Shown one piece after another: positions 48,481 through 61,101 of a stretch of DNA of 64,000 bases (positions are counted from its first letter, which is position 1; each line of letters starts with the position of its first letter). The notes below the pieces were generated by a model. It did no database searches. It was given only the letters and a program-made list of their open reading frames with translations, and was not told the origin of the DNA. The stretch is from the NCBI GenBank assembly GCA_025331125.1, contig JAOALB010000066.1, positions 56,942 through 120,941 of the forward strand. The letters run 5' to 3'. The DNA comes from Mycogone perniciosa (taxonomy: Eukaryota > Ascomycota > Sordariomycetes > Hypocreales > Hypocreaceae). A program made the translations under genes and the position numbers.

Positions 48481-50379
48481 CTAATTAAAATTTAATAAAC
48501 ATTTAACATTTAAAGTAATTATATTAAAATAAGTACAAAGATATCTTTTTTTAAATTTATTAATAAAAGATTTATTTCTGTTTATTTAATTAGTATTATA
48601 AAATAAATATAAAGAACTAGCTTTTTATTATAATATAAAAACTATTAAGAGTTTTACTTTTAATAAATATATTAAAAGAACTTTAAACACTATCTTTATC
48701 ATAACTTTAAAGATAAAATATATATTTATTTATTAAATATAAAGTATATTAATTATATAAAACTATATAAAACTATATATAAACTATATTTAATTAAACC
48801 CTTTTAAGATTCTGAAAGATTAATATACTTTTTAAGTATAAAACTATAAAGGATATATTAAAGAAAAGCGAAAGTATTTTAATAAATTTATATTATAGCC
48901 TTTAAGCCTTTAAATAACATTTAAAGTATAATGATTACAAGGCCTTTTTTATTATTACATATAATAGCAGTAAAAAGGCTTTTATAGTTTCAATTATAAA
49001 GACAAAGGTAATATTAAAAATAGTAATTGAAAATCCTTTAATAAATTTTCAAAAACTTAATTAAAACTATATAAATAAAAAGTCTTAAAAGGTATTTAAA
49101 GTTAATCTTAATAGATCAAGCCTAATATATTATACTACCTTTACCTTTTTAATGAAAAAGAGCTATAATATTATTATAATATAAGAATTATCTATAAATA
49201 TTATTTAAAAGGGATATTATTATATAGTATAATATAAAGAGTTTTAAACCTTTCTTTTAAAAATAACTTAAATAAACTATAATATTTATGTATAACTCTT
49301 TATATATATAAATAAAAAAGTAAAAGTTTAAATTAAATAACTATTTACTAAAACTATTTAAACCCTTTTTTAAGTTTATATTAATAAGATTATAACTATT
49401 AACCTTTATAGAGAATATAGTATATTTAAAGCCTTTTATACTTTATTTATACACTTAATTATCAAAAGCTATATAATAATTAATAACTTTAATATTATAG
49501 ACTTTTTATAATAAATAATTAATAACTATAATTAAAGTAGAGTTATAATTAATTGAGCCTTTAAAAACCAGCCTTTTTATTTTTAGTTTATTAAATACTT
49601 TAATTCAAATATTCACTAATATAATTACTTGAATATTCTTAAATATACTATTAATAGAAACTATGTTAAAAGAATATTTATTTCTTAACTTTAACTATAT
49701 TATATTAAATATTATAAATTTAACTTTAACTATATTATATTAAATATTATAAATCTAACTTTAATTTACTATTTAATATTATTAAAAAAGCTAAAAGTTA
49801 ATAGGGATAATAATAAAAGCTATTTTCTAGTTTCAATTAAAAAGGGATTTTATGTTTTCCTTTTCTGTAATTAATAATAGTCGTTATAAATTAAATAGTT
49901 AAAGTATTACTTGTTTTCTTTTAAATATTTATTAAAATAATAGATTAACAACAAGATTAACCACTTTATAAACTATAATAAAGGGTTAAATATAAAAGGA
50001 GCTATTAAGCTTTTTTAATACTTGAAAGAATAATAGTTAGACTATTAAACATTTATTTCTATAATACTTAAAAAGCCTTTAAAAAATAATAGAAAGTATT
50101 AAAAAGGTATATTAGTGAAATATAATTAATATAGTTAAAGAAAGTAAAGATATTCTTTATATAGCCTATTAAGTTAAATTAAAATTAATCTTTTAATAAC
50201 TACTATTACAAATAAATAATTAAATGTTTACCTTTTAGGAAAAAAGGCTATTGTCTTTTATAATATTATATTTAAAATATATATAGGAGTTAATAAAATT
50301 AAAGGCTTAAAAGCCAATGCCTTTCCCTTTATATTTAAATAAAACATTTAAATATTTTATTATAGAAAGAATAATATAT
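48481..50379. other. AT-rich region, probable upstream part of the Gypsy-3 relic
   Basis: Heavily mutated, with no motif recognised. By position it may contain the gag and 5' LTR of the Gypsy relic that becomes recognisable at about 50380, but I could not find either. A 35-bp tandem duplication is at 49685-49760. Confidence 0.35.
49685..49760. repeat. 35-bp tandem duplication (about 2.2 copies)
   Basis: Successive units begin at 49685, 49720 and 49755 (partial), each starting with (T/C)TAACTTTAAC. They are identical except for one C/T difference, so the duplication is probably more recent than most of the mutation, or the units have since converged to T. Confidence 0.8.
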
Positions 50380-50622
50380 ATTGCAATTAAAGAATAAATA
50401 TTATATATTAAATAAGTTAATACTTTTTTTTAAAGATTTAATTGAAATGTAATTACAGTTTTAATTTATAAACTTAAACTAGCTTTTTATAATCATAACA
50501 TAGTTTAATAAAATATAATAATTAAACTTAAATAATATATTTATATTATTTATAATATTTAATTAATCTATAAATTTAAACTTTAAAAAATCCTTTACTT
50601 TAAATATTAATAAAAAGAATAA

Positions 50623-50896
50623 TATTGGGTTAGGTAGGCTAAGGACCTACTACTTATTAGCGCTTATTAGCGCTAGGGAGCTTTTATCTGCTTATATAGC
50701 AGATACCAGCTAATATATATATCGCGTAAGCGATATATTAGACTATATAAGCGCTTACAATATATATATTTTACATTTTCCTTTATATTAACTATATATA
50801 TATATATTAAGGCTATTATAGTATATTTATTACTAAAATTAAGCTTTATTCCTATTTCTTTTAATACTTTATATAGCTATACTGCGCTCCGCGACA
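50623..50896 (+). repeat. 5' LTR of Copia copy C
   Basis: 274 bp, reverse-complementary in orientation to the LTRs of copies B and D. It ends GCGCTCCGCGACA with its CpG sites intact. Confidence 0.94.
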
Positions 50897-52819
50897 GTTA
50901 TAAGCCCAGGTAATAACTATTAAAGTTACTAAAAACTTCCTTTAATATTATATCTTTACTTTTACTTTTTCCCTTTACCTTTACGCTTTTAAAGCTACCT
51001 TTTATAATAAATAATATAAAAGATATTATTTTTATAAAGCTAGATTTAATAGTTTAGTGGATTAAATAAATTACTATTTTAAATAACTATATAATTATTA
51101 TAAAGATATAAAATAAAGTTAATTTTAATTTCCCTAATTAAAATAATAATTATTTCCTTGCTTTAAAGCTATTTACTTTAATTAAAGTAAAGGAAACTGC
51201 CTTAAAAGCATTTAAAAAAAGCTACTTTAATAAATATCTCTATTTATTACAATAGTCTATTCTATAAATATTAATATACTATTACTTTATATATTAAAAA
51301 AAGGAAGGCTAAGGCAGTAATCTTTAAATAGAGATAAAAGATAGTTAATAGTAGCATTTATACTTTAGTTTTTATAGACTTTAAAGCTGTAACTTAAACT
51401 ATAGCTTTAGCCTCTACTACTATTAAAATAGTTAATAAAAATAATAAAAATTTAAATATTAAGTTTACTATTTATTAAATTATAAAAAGGCTTAAAGAAT
51501 AATTAACTCTTTATAAAAATATAATATATAAAAAAGTATAGGTTTTATATAAATGCATTTTATATAATATAAAGTATAGGAATTTAAAGCTAGAAGTTTA
51601 GTATATAAACTAGGCGCGCGTTTATATAAATATAGTAAAGTATAAGCTTTTGAAGGTTATAGGAATAGCTGCTTAAAGGGCTTTTTTAAAAGCTATTAAA
51701 GTATACTATACTTTAAACTTTACTTTACATTACTTATATTATATAGATAATTAGATTAAAAGCAGTAAAACTATTAAGATTTTCTTTTTTAATTAGCTGA
51801 GTTAACTTTTTTTAAATAATATATAAAATATAAAGAATTATATTTATAGACTTTATATAACGCTTAATAACTATTTAAATAAAGCTATAGCGAATAATAC
51901 TATATATTTAAAAGCTTTTATTAAAAAGAAATGCCTATATAGATATAAAAGGTATAATTAGCCTTTAACGGATTATAGTATACTATTTACTGCATTTAAG
52001 GGAAAACCTAATAAAAAAGGGAAATATATCTTTAACCTGCAATAAACTATAGAAACTTATATTCGCTTTTAAACAGATAAATAGTATATACTCTATAATA
52101 AACTTAATAAAAAGGGTATTAACTTTATAGCCTTAATTTAAAGAGGTATAGCTTTAACTGTTATAGCTGCCTTAATCTCTTTAAACCTAATTAAGAAAGA
52201 GAATATAAACCTTATAATATATATAATATATATATTAATATATACTAATATATAGAATATACTTTACTGCCTCTTTTAAAGCACTCTCTTTAATACCTAT
52301 AATACTATTTATCTAGTAAATACTAGGAATTACTTTATTTTTAGCTTTTTTATTTTAAATATAGAAAAGGATTATATTAAAGCAGTAAAAGCTAGGTATT
52401 TTATAGCTGGAAAAGTATACTGCCTATTAAAAGATACTCTTTATAATTTATATCAAAAGGCAGCGCGTTTAGTAAAGCTTATAGATATAGCTATAGTTAA
52501 AGGATTTTATATTTATATTATATTTTTATTATATTTTTATTAAAGCTTTAAAAAGCAGGAATATAGCTTATAAAGTATAATAATATACTTTACACTAATA
52601 TAGCAAATTTAAATATAGTTATAGGGAAAGTAAAGTATAGGTATAATCTTTTATTTCTTTAATATAAACCTTTATTGGTTTATATTGCCCCTATCCTTAA
52701 ATATACTATCCTAAATAATATAACTGCTTTATTCTTTCTTCCTAGCGTAGATTACTGTATTTATATAACGTTAAAAAGAAGGAAAAGACTAATATATAAC
52801 CTATTAACACTATATAACG

Positions 52820-53120
52820 ACTTAAAGTAGCTCTAGCATTTATAATTAGGATATGTAGGCCTAAAAGCGCTTAAAGTACTAGTAAAAGATATAAGGAATA
52901 TATATATTAAAGGAACTATATAAATAAAGTGCGAAGCCTATACTTTTATATATATAAAATAGGTTATCTTTTATAGAATATTTAAAAGATAAGTATTAAA
53001 ACTGTTTTTTAAAGTATACTAGGATCTTTAGGATTATCTTTATAGTTATAATAAAAATAACTAGCTTTTAGTATTTAAAAAAGAATATACTTTATAGTTA
53101 TATATATGCCTTTTATTAAA
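52820..53120 (+). pseudogene. GAG-pre-integrase and integrase start of Copia copy C
   Basis: The plus strand at about 52830-52880 reads L-x-H-L-x-L-G-Y-V-G-L-K-A-L-K-V-L, matching the Copia (W)-H-x-R-L-G-H-x-G-x-x-x-L-x-x-L motif that precedes integrase. Just after it, C-E-A-Y-T matches C-x-x-C-x-x-(A)-K. Near 53025-53060, D-L-F-D-Y-L-Y-S-Y fits the first integrase aspartate region. This order, integrase before RT, is what separates Copia from Gypsy. Outer copy D has lost this part by a deletion of about 665 bp. Confidence 0.8.
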
Positions 53121-54599
53121 TAGAAATAGGATATTATCTTTAATACTTTTTTTAATTTTGTAAATATAGTAAAAATGTAATATAATATTTTAGTGTATTT
53201 TTTTAAATAAGATAATAAAAAAGCCGTAATTGCAATTAAAGGGTTAATACGCTTTTAGATTTAGGTAAATATAAAAGGAATTATCTTAAAGCTTACCCTT
53301 TCCTATATATATAAGCTAAATAGCGCTTTAAAGCATATAGGTTAGGAAGTTATAAATAAATCGATAAAGATACTTAAAGGTATAAGCCTTTTAACTGATT
53401 TATAGCCGGAAAGCGTAAATATTATAGCGTATATTATTAATATAAGTCTTATATATAGCCTTAATATAATATTACCTATTAAAAGATTAAAATAATATTT
53501 CTGCAATTTTGCGCCCTTTTTAATAAAAGAGCTGTCTGTAAATTTATAGCTAGATTAAAGTAGACTCTATATATACAGCTACTGCACCTATATATTTAAT
53601 AAAGACTGTAAAGTTAGCTGGAATAAAAGAAAATTTAAAATAAAGCTTAAAGGCTTAATTAAATATTTTATTAAATACACTATAAATAATATATATTATA
53701 TTCAATTACCCTGCCTAGTAAAGGTAATTATTATAAAGAATATATAGTTTAATAAAATTAGCTTTTTTAATAGTAAAAAAGAAAATATAAATAAACTGTC
53801 TATAGTTAAGTTAAATAAGCTGTTTAATAAAGAAAAAGAAAATAAACTAGAATTTAAACTCTTTTTAATATATATTCCTATAATAAAAAATACCTTTATA
53901 GGTAATATAAAAAAGGGAGTATACCTTTAAAGGTAAAAAGTATATAAAGTATTAAAATTAATTTAATAAATACTTTAAGTAAACGATTAATATACCTAGA
54001 AAGACCTTTTAGTCTTTAAATATTAAAGGCTAGTTTAAAATAGTTAATCTTTATAAATAAAACTAATACGCTAATAAAAACCTTAGGCAATGCTTTTAAA
54101 AGCAATTTACCCCTCTTTAAAGAAAGAGAGTTAATAAAAGAATAGCCTTATATATTAAAGGTATATTACCTAATAAACAAGGATAAACCATTATAGTTAA
54201 AGCCAGACTAATATATAAAAGACTCGCTTATTTTTATATTAAAAAAGTAGATTTTAAAAGAAAAACTAACTAAAAATTTTTTAAATAGTAAAATAGTAGT
54301 TAATATTTATAGGAGTATAAAACTTTAAAGGAAATAACCTGTAAAAGAGGTTAATAAATATCTTTTAATATATAAAATTAAGATATACACTTTAAGTACT
54401 GCTTTTAAAGATAATAAGCCTAGTATATATTTAATAATTATAAAACTTTTTAATTTAATACTATATTAACTATTATTTAATTAATAAAAGTTAATAAATA
54501 GTAAATTAAAGAGTACAGTAATAGTATTTACTATTTTTAATACAGTAATAAATTAAAAAGCTTCCCTTTAAAAGAATATTACTTTTAATAAATAAACTA

Positions 54600-55300
54600 T
54601 TTACTAAAAGGATTTAGCGAAACCGCTAATAAACTAGAAAAAGCTTATAAAATATTTATTTTAAGCTAGGTTTAAATAAACTATACGCAATAAAATTAAC
54701 TCTTTACGCGTAAAAGGAACCTGGTAAAAGATATTATATTTAAAGGCAAAGATAAAGCTATTATTTATATATTAGGTTTTTATATATAAGTTTAATTAAA
54801 ATAAAAGTCTAAAATACTATAAGGCTTAATTTATAGTTTAAAGGGATTTACAGGAATACTTTATAATAAAGAGTATATATACTTTATAATAAAGAGTATA
54901 TATACTGCTATATTAGCAGTATATTTCTTTTATATATTTATTACTTTACTATTAAGATTTAACTTTAACTTAAAGCAGTATAATATTAAAAACGCTTCTT
55001 TTAATGCCTTAAAAGATAAAAATTCAAAATGAATTATATATAAGCTTTTTAAAGGTTTTAAGCTACTAAATATCTAGTTAAAGCTTACTAAAGCCTTATA
55101 GGCTAAAAGACTCGCTAAAACTATAATTTAATAAATTATCTTTAACTTTAAAGAAATAAAGGTTAATCTTAAATTTTAAAAAGCCTTGCCTTTTCTATAA
55201 TTAAACCTAAGAGATTTTCGTTATATTTTATATAAATAATATTTTAATTATATATTATTATAATAATAAAGCTCTTTATACTAAACTATTAAATACTTTT
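54600..55300 (+). pseudogene. Reverse transcriptase relic of Copia copy C
   Basis: Around 54950-55080 the plus strand, allowing stops and one frame change, reads L-K-Q-Y-(D/N)-I-K-N-A-x-F-N-A-L and K-G-F-K-L-L-N-I, matching the Copia Q-x-D-V-K-N-A-F-L-x-x and P-x-G-F segment. At about 55220-55250, F-V-I-F-Y-I-N-N-I-L-I is the mutated F-Y-V-D-D-I-L-I catalytic site. A 23-bp tandem duplication at 54858-54903 (absent from copies B and D) would shift the frame upstream of the active site. Confidence 0.85.
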
Positions 55301-56351
55301 AAAGTAAAGTATAAGCTTTATAGTAAAAGGGATATATAGTGGTTTTTAAGTATTAAAATTACTTAAAACTATAAAAAGTATAGGATATACTTTTCCTATA
55401 AGACTTATTTTAAAAAGGTTATAAAATAATTTAAGTTTAATAATAAAATATAGCTTTTTATAGTTTTAATACAAGTTATAAAGTTTAGGAAAGATATAAT
55501 ATAAACTATAAAAGTAACTATTAAAATATATTAAAAAAAGGTAAAATCTATATTTTATATAGCTATTATAATAAAGCTAAATATAATATATAGCGCCTTA
55601 GCTTTATTGCAGTTTTTAATTAACCCTAGTAAAAAGCACTTTAAAGCAGTTAATTAACTAATTTACTATTTATATATATAGCGCTTTTTAGCTTTTTAAT
55701 ATAAAATGCAAAGTAAAATACAGGTCTTAACTGCTTTAAGCAATACTTTTTCCCTAATAATATAAATACTTAAAGATTATTTTAAAGGTATTTTATTATA
55801 CTCTTTTAAAGCTTTATTTTATAAAATACTATATATTAAAGTATAGTTAATATATTTATAATTAAAATAAAGTTACTTGCCTTTACTTAAATAGTAAAAA
55901 AGGTAATAGGTTTATATTGCCTTTTTTAAAAAACAAAATTTAACTTTAATATCCATTAAAATATTAACTATAATAATTAATTAACTATATATTTTATAGT
56001 TAAAAAGAGTATATAAATTAATATTTACTTATATTATATTAATATATAAAATATATAGCTTTAATAGGAATATTAAAAAGGATTACTTTTAATTTTTTAT
56101 CTTTTTATTAACTTTATATTTACTAATAGGCTTATTAAAGCCTTTTTTTAGCAGCGCTTTAAGTACTTTAAAGTATTATTAAACTTAGCAGATATATAAT
56201 TACTGGAATAGAATATATAAAAGTATAGGAACCTGTTTTATTTTGGCTTAAAGGCCGCTTACTATAAGAGGTATACCCTATTACTGCAATAATTAATTAC
56301 CTAAAGCTTTCTACCCCTTACGCGCCTATATATAAAGGGCATTATTATTAT

Positions 56352-57221
56352 AGCTACCTAAAGTAGCTGCCTCTTTAATATAAATTAAGTCCTCCTCTTT
56401 TAATAAATTAAATTAAAGGTATAATGCCTTTTTACATTAAATTACTATGTAATTGCATTAGCTTATAAATATATAAAGAAAGAATAGTATATTTACCTAG
56501 TTATTATTTTTATTTACAGCTTAAAAAAGCCAGTATATAATTAATATAAGCACTAAATAACTATAGAGTATATAATTAATAAAAGCAATATAGTAAAAAT
56601 AAAAAAGAAATATATTAAAGAGTATATTAGTAATTATTACTGAAATAAGTAGTATACCTGTAAGAGCGGGCAATAGTAATATACTAGGAGAAATCTCGTT
56701 TGCCGGCAATTGCCGACTTTAAATAACCCTTGAAAGGAGGGGATAACGGTATGGCAGTAGGGGCAGCGGCGGGAGTAGAGGCAGAAGCAGGGACTGCTGC
56801 GGGAGCAGCCGCAGCGGGAGCAGTAACCGGACTAGCCGGCGCAGCAATAGAAACCGGACTAGCTGGAGCAGGAGCCGGCGTAAGAGCAGCAGCAGGCATA
56901 GCCGCCTAAGGACGACTAACGCCACGACAAGCCACCTTTAGGGGGCGACCGCGACTATACTTAACTAAGGAGGTATTCTTATTCTGCGATTTTATTATTA
57001 ATTAATAAAAGCGTACTATAAAAGGAATACGCGAAAAGTATAATACTTATCGGGGCTATACTTATACTGCTAATATTGCTGTTATTAATAATAATAATAA
57101 TATTAATGACTAAAGAAAAAGAGCAAGGAATAGGGCTAGGGACAGCTAATATACTTATTTTAGCTGTTTAGGATCAATTCACCTATTTAGGGAGCTTTAT
57201 TGTTTAACTTCCTATTGTTAC
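56352..57221 (+). other. 870-bp 3' accessory module of Copia copy C
   Basis: This segment lies between the end of the Copia pol relic and the last ~190 bp before the 3' LTR. It is absent from inner copy B (junction near 31626-31637) and present but degraded in outer copy D (about 21020-21980). The left junction is in ATTATTATTATAG and the right in ACAGATTAATAATAG, so copy B may have lost it between short ATTATTAT-like repeats. The centre (about 56690-57140) keeps many GC and CpG sites while the rest of the element is AT-rich. It could be a captured sequence or an extra open frame between pol and the LTR, as some LTR elements carry. Confidence 0.7.
56751..56909 (+). CDS. Small Gly/Ala-rich open frame in the Copia module (52 aa)
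   Basis: ATG at 56751, TAA at 56907-56909, same strand as the Copia pol. The protein starts M-A-V-G-A-A-A-G-V-E and contains two related segments, T-G-L-A-G-A-A-I-E and T-G-L-A-G-A-G-A-G, giving G-x-x-x-G spacing typical of glycine zippers or low-complexity Ala/Gly proteins. An in-frame stop lies about 30 bases upstream, so it is short. Other frames on the minus strand are also open and Ala/Pro-rich because of the GC-rich repeats. I do not recognise a family. It may be the tail of a once longer frame, or a non-coding repeat. Confidence 0.3.
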   Translation: MAVGAAAGVEAEAGTAAGAAAAGAVTGLAGAAIETGLAGAGAGVRAAAGIAA

Positions 57222-57413
57222 AGATTAATAATAGCTATAGCGTTTATATCCCTGTTACCTCTAATAATAGAATATTAATATATATTTATAATAAAGGAGC
57301 TTTTAACTAAGTAAAATAGGCTTTAAAAGCGCGGCCAGACAGTTACAATACTATAAATAGACTAGGCTAGCAGTTAATAAAGCACTGGGAATAGCTTTAT
57401 TAACTGGGGGGTA

Positions 57414-57687
57414 TATTAGGTTAAGTAGGCTAAGGACCTATTATTTATTAGCGCTTATCAGCGCTAAAGAGCTTTTATCTGCTTATATAGCATATACCAG
57501 CTAATATATATATCGCGTAAGCAATATATTAGACTGTATAAGCGCTTATAATGTATACATTTTACGTTTTCCTTTATATTAGCTATATATATATATAGCG
57601 AGGCTATTACAGTATATTTATTACTAGAATCAAGCTTTATTCCCATTTCTCTCTATACTCTATATAGCTGTGCCGCGCTCCGCGACA
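57414..57687 (+). repeat. 3' LTR of Copia copy C
   Basis: 274-bp direct repeat of 50623-50896, starting TATTAGGTTAAG and ending CGCGACA, followed by AATAA. A minus-strand open frame inside it is a shadow. Confidence 0.94.
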
Positions 57688-59370
57688 AATAATATTAAGG
57701 TTATTATATTAATTTTCATATACTTAACTTAATTAATTATATTTATTAAAGCTTTTAATTTAGTTTAAAAACTAAAAGAAAATTAAGCTTTATTTAAAGT
57801 TATTAATAGAGGTTAGGATAAAATAGTACTATTATTTTAAATAAATATATAACTGCTATTTTAATTAAAAAGCTTTTAAATTGAAATTAAAAAATCCTAT
57901 ATCCTATTTAATATAAATTATATTACTTTCTATATATAATAATTATAGTAATAGAAAAGCTTTAATAAATAATAGCTATATACCTGAAACCTTTATTAAT
58001 TATACTTTTACTCGATACCTTAATATTATTATTTAATACTTACTATTTATTAAAAGCTTTTTTTCAATAAAAAGAGATTTTATAAAGTTTTAAGCTTTTT
58101 TGTTATTTAAATTTTAATTTACTTTTATATAAAACTTTACTTGTTTTATTATAAATATTTCTAATAATATACCTATCATTATTAATTTTTTATTATTAAA
58201 AAGTTTAATTTTACTATTTATTAAAAACAGTTAACTATTACTTTTAAGTTCTATAACTATTAGAATTATTACCTTTAGACATATAAAGTTAAGTGAATAT
58301 AAACTTTTATAATAATTAAAATAGAAAATAGTTTTATTAAAGTTAATATAAAAAATATAAATTATTTATATTTAAAAGTTAAAAATACTTTAGATAAAGT
58401 AAAGTTTAAGTTTATTAAATGAAGTATTATATGATACTAATAACTATTAATTAAAAATAGTTTAAAAGAAGTATAATCTAATTCGAAAAACAGGTTCTAG
58501 ATTTTATATTCAATAGATTTACTATTAAATGAACATTGCTATATAACCTATAAATATAATATAAATAATAATAATAAAATATAACTATAAATAATTTCAA
58601 ATTAAACATAAATAAAGGTATTATTTTCTTTTATAATTTAAAGTTAATAATAAAAAGCAAAAGTTTTATTAAAGCTATTATTACTATATTTCAATATATA
58701 AGTTTTATAAAATTTAATTAAACTTTAAGATTAAAAGTATATTTAAATATAATAAATATATAGATAATAACAGCTAACAAGCCTATTACGTTCTATTATT
58801 TATTATACATTTACTTTATATAAATAGCTTAAAGAAGAATTAAATAATAAATATTACAAGATTAATATTTATTAATTTATTAAAGCTTTTAAATAAACCC
58901 TTTTAATAAACATTTATAAAATAACAAGATTATATAAATATAGAAGTACTATTATTTAAAGAAATATGGTCTTATTAATAAATACTATTTATTATTATAA
59001 TTGAGGGAAATTATAGTTATTTATATAAAGAAATATATAATAAAAGAGTTTAAATTAAATAAATAGATTATTAACATAAAATACTATTTTTACTATATAA
59101 TATATATAATACCTTTTTATTAGAAATTATATATAAATTTCTGTTATAATTAAATAATGTAATAAGACAGTTTATTTATAAATTATAAATATAATATACT
59201 GTTATTTTTCTTTAAATAATAAAATTCAAAGATAGTATTTATCTTTATTAAAACTATTAAGAGTTAAATAATATTATTACTAAAAATTAATATTTAGTAT
59301 TATTAACTTAAAGACTTTTTAATACTTTAAGCTATATGAAGGTATATATAACATTTAATATAATTCTTAT

Positions 59371-59447
59371 ATATAATAACCTTTATATTATTTAAAATAT
59401 ATATATATATAATAACCTTTATATTATTTAAAATATATATATATATA
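59371..59447. repeat. 36-bp tandem duplication in the Gypsy-3 relic
   Basis: AATAACCTTTATATTATTTA occurs twice, at about 59375 and 59411, each followed by a TA run. It does not occur twice in the corresponding part of Gypsy-1 copy 1 (about 16940), so it arose within this relic. Confidence 0.8.
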
Positions 59448-59924
59448 AAATACTATTTATAATAAAGTTACATTTCTTTAAAATATTAAATATACCTTTT
59501 AGCCTTCATAATATACCTATAATATTTCAATATTATATTAATTCTAGTTGTATAAGCTTTTTTATTTTATTTATATAATATATTTTAATAATAGTTTTAT
59601 ATACTTTTTATATACTTTTTATATTAAAAGTATATTTATATGGAAATAGTTTACTTTTAAAGTATTAACTATAAAGTTAATATTATTTAAGGATACTTTA
59701 AAAAAGCTATATTATTAACTAAACTTTAAAATAAAAAGTAATTATATATTTAAAGAGAAAAATAATAAAAAGCTATGGATTTAATTAAATAAGCTTTTAA
59801 AGAGACTTGAATTTTAATTTATTTTGATTATAATATATAAATAGCTTTTAAAATAACTGCCTTTAATAAAATATAAAGTAATTCTTTTTATAATATAATA
59901 AAAAAAAATAGTTTTATATAAAGG

Positions 59925-60106
59925 CAACTATTAATTGTTTTTAACTGCAGACATTATACTTAAATAATTTACAGTATCTTTTAGCCTTTATATTACTTAA
60001 TTGTAGCTTTATAGTTTTACTAAAAGCGCAGTTCCTGCACTTTATTTAGGTCATTATTAATATATATATTCTAAGTGCCAATTTACCTTGAATAAACAAT
60101 TTATAA
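59925..60106. repeat. Dispersed ~180-bp repeat H, copy 2
   Basis: Matches 11351-11551 over its length. The core begins TATTAATTG (59929; TGTTAATTG in copy 1), includes CAGTTCCTGCACTTTATTTA near 60019-60050 and ends after GTGCCAATT near 60075-60083. It starts exactly where the Gypsy-3 RNase H relic breaks off, so its arrival or a linked deletion truncated that element. Confidence 0.65.
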
Positions 60107-61099
60107 CTTTATATTTCAATTATAAACCAATAACCTTTAACCTTTGAATATATATATATATAAAATAAATATAAATAAATAATTAAATAGCTTTTATATT
60201 AAAATATAAAAATAAACTTATAGTTTATTTTATAATGTATTCATATATTGAAATAAATATATAGACTTAATTTAAAAACCTATTTCTTCTAAAAAGTATA
60301 ATTACTTTAAACATTTATATAAAGGAATATAGGGCTATTAAAACTATAAGTAGAGCTGTTAATAAATACACTTCTATAAAAGGAAATATAAAAAGTATTT
60401 AGTTCAATAAAGTAGCAATATTATAGTATAAACTTCATTTAAAAGGACTTTAATTATATTAAACCTTATACTATAATTCTTACTATATATTAAACCTATT
60501 CATATATATATATATATATATATTAAAGATTTAATATATACTTTAAGCCTATATATAGATATATAAATATTATTTTGAAAAAATATAATATTTATATTTT
60601 AAATAAAATTATGAAATAATTCTTAAATTTATTTACTTTATTAAAACCTTTTTTTATGTAATTGTAAAATTAATTTAAAATATTAAAGAAATAAAAGATA
60701 AAGAATATTATATTTATATAAAAATATAAATTTTAAAAACCTTTATATTTTATATTAAAAATAATTACTTTAATTATTTTTAATTATTATATAATTACTA
60801 TCTTATAATAGTTAACTATTAATATACTTTATCTTATAATATTTAACTATTAATCTACTTTATCTTTAACTTTATTAAAAAGTCTATTATATTAAACTTA
60901 GTTTTTCATTAATATATAAACCAATATTCCTATATTATTAAATCACTTTAATTACTTAAGCTTCCTTTTTAACTATTAATATTTATAGTTTATTTCCTTG
61001 ATTTATAAACAATTTTAAAACAAAGTAAATAATTAATTATTAATTACTTAAACTTTAAATTTAACACTTAATATATGACTCTTATTTATAAATATAATA
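60107..61099. other. AT-rich region without recognised genes
   Basis: Contains a (TA)n run near 60501-60525 and a 31-bp tandem duplication at 60800-60861 (units start ATCTTATAAT). Nothing else is recognisable. Confidence 0.5.
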
Positions 61100-61101
61100 T
61101 A

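Larger units (their letters stand above)
50623..57687 (+). mobile_element. Copia element (Copia-1 copy C), longest and least mutated
   Basis: 7065-bp Ty1/Copia element on the plus strand with 274-bp LTRs at 50623-50896 and 57414-57687 and a perfect 5-bp target duplication AATAA (50618-50622 / 57688-57692). LTRs start TAT (probably mutated TGT) and end CGACA. A candidate primer site, GTTATAAGCCCAGG, follows the 5' LTR at 50897. A G-run tract GGGGGGTA (57406-57413) precedes the 3' LTR. Internal order is GAG-pre-integrase, integrase, then RT, the Copia arrangement. It carries the 870-bp module 56352-57221 and a private 23-bp tandem duplication in RT at 54858-54903. Stops throughout show it is inactive. 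Confidence 0.93.
50380..59924 (+). mobile_element. Truncated Gypsy relic (Gypsy-3, diverged relative of Gypsy-1) split by a Copia
   Basis: The sequence from about 50380 to 50622 and then from 57693 onward is collinear with 14810-17600 of Gypsy-1 copy 1. The protease core at 57959-57976 reads A-L-I-N-N-S (for A-L-I-D-S-G), and the RT site at 59584-59595 reads F-N-N-S. RNase H is broken at about 59920, where dispersed repeat H begins. There is no integrase and no 3' LTR, and the 5' end is not found. It is more diverged than Gypsy-1 copies 1 and 2 are from each other, so it is either an older copy or a sister family. The Copia copy at 50623-57687 sits within it. Confidence 0.8.

Noticed and set aside
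50618..50625. 8-bp duplication AATAATAT around Copia C suggesting a hAT-type element
   Set aside because: An equally good reading puts three more bases (TAT) in the LTR, leaving a 5-bp duplication AATAA. All LTR copies carry TAT, and the interior encodes Copia RT, so a normal 5-bp Copia duplication is preferred.
56521..56925. Three overlapping minus-strand open frames, Ala/Pro- and Leu-rich
   Set aside because: They are antisense to the Copia and open in two frames at once over the same GC-rich repeats, which points to low complexity rather than coding. Only the pol-strand Gly/Ala frame is listed, at low confidence.
57464..57646. Minus-strand open frame of 60 codons
   Set aside because: It falls entirely within the 3' LTR of Copia copy C.
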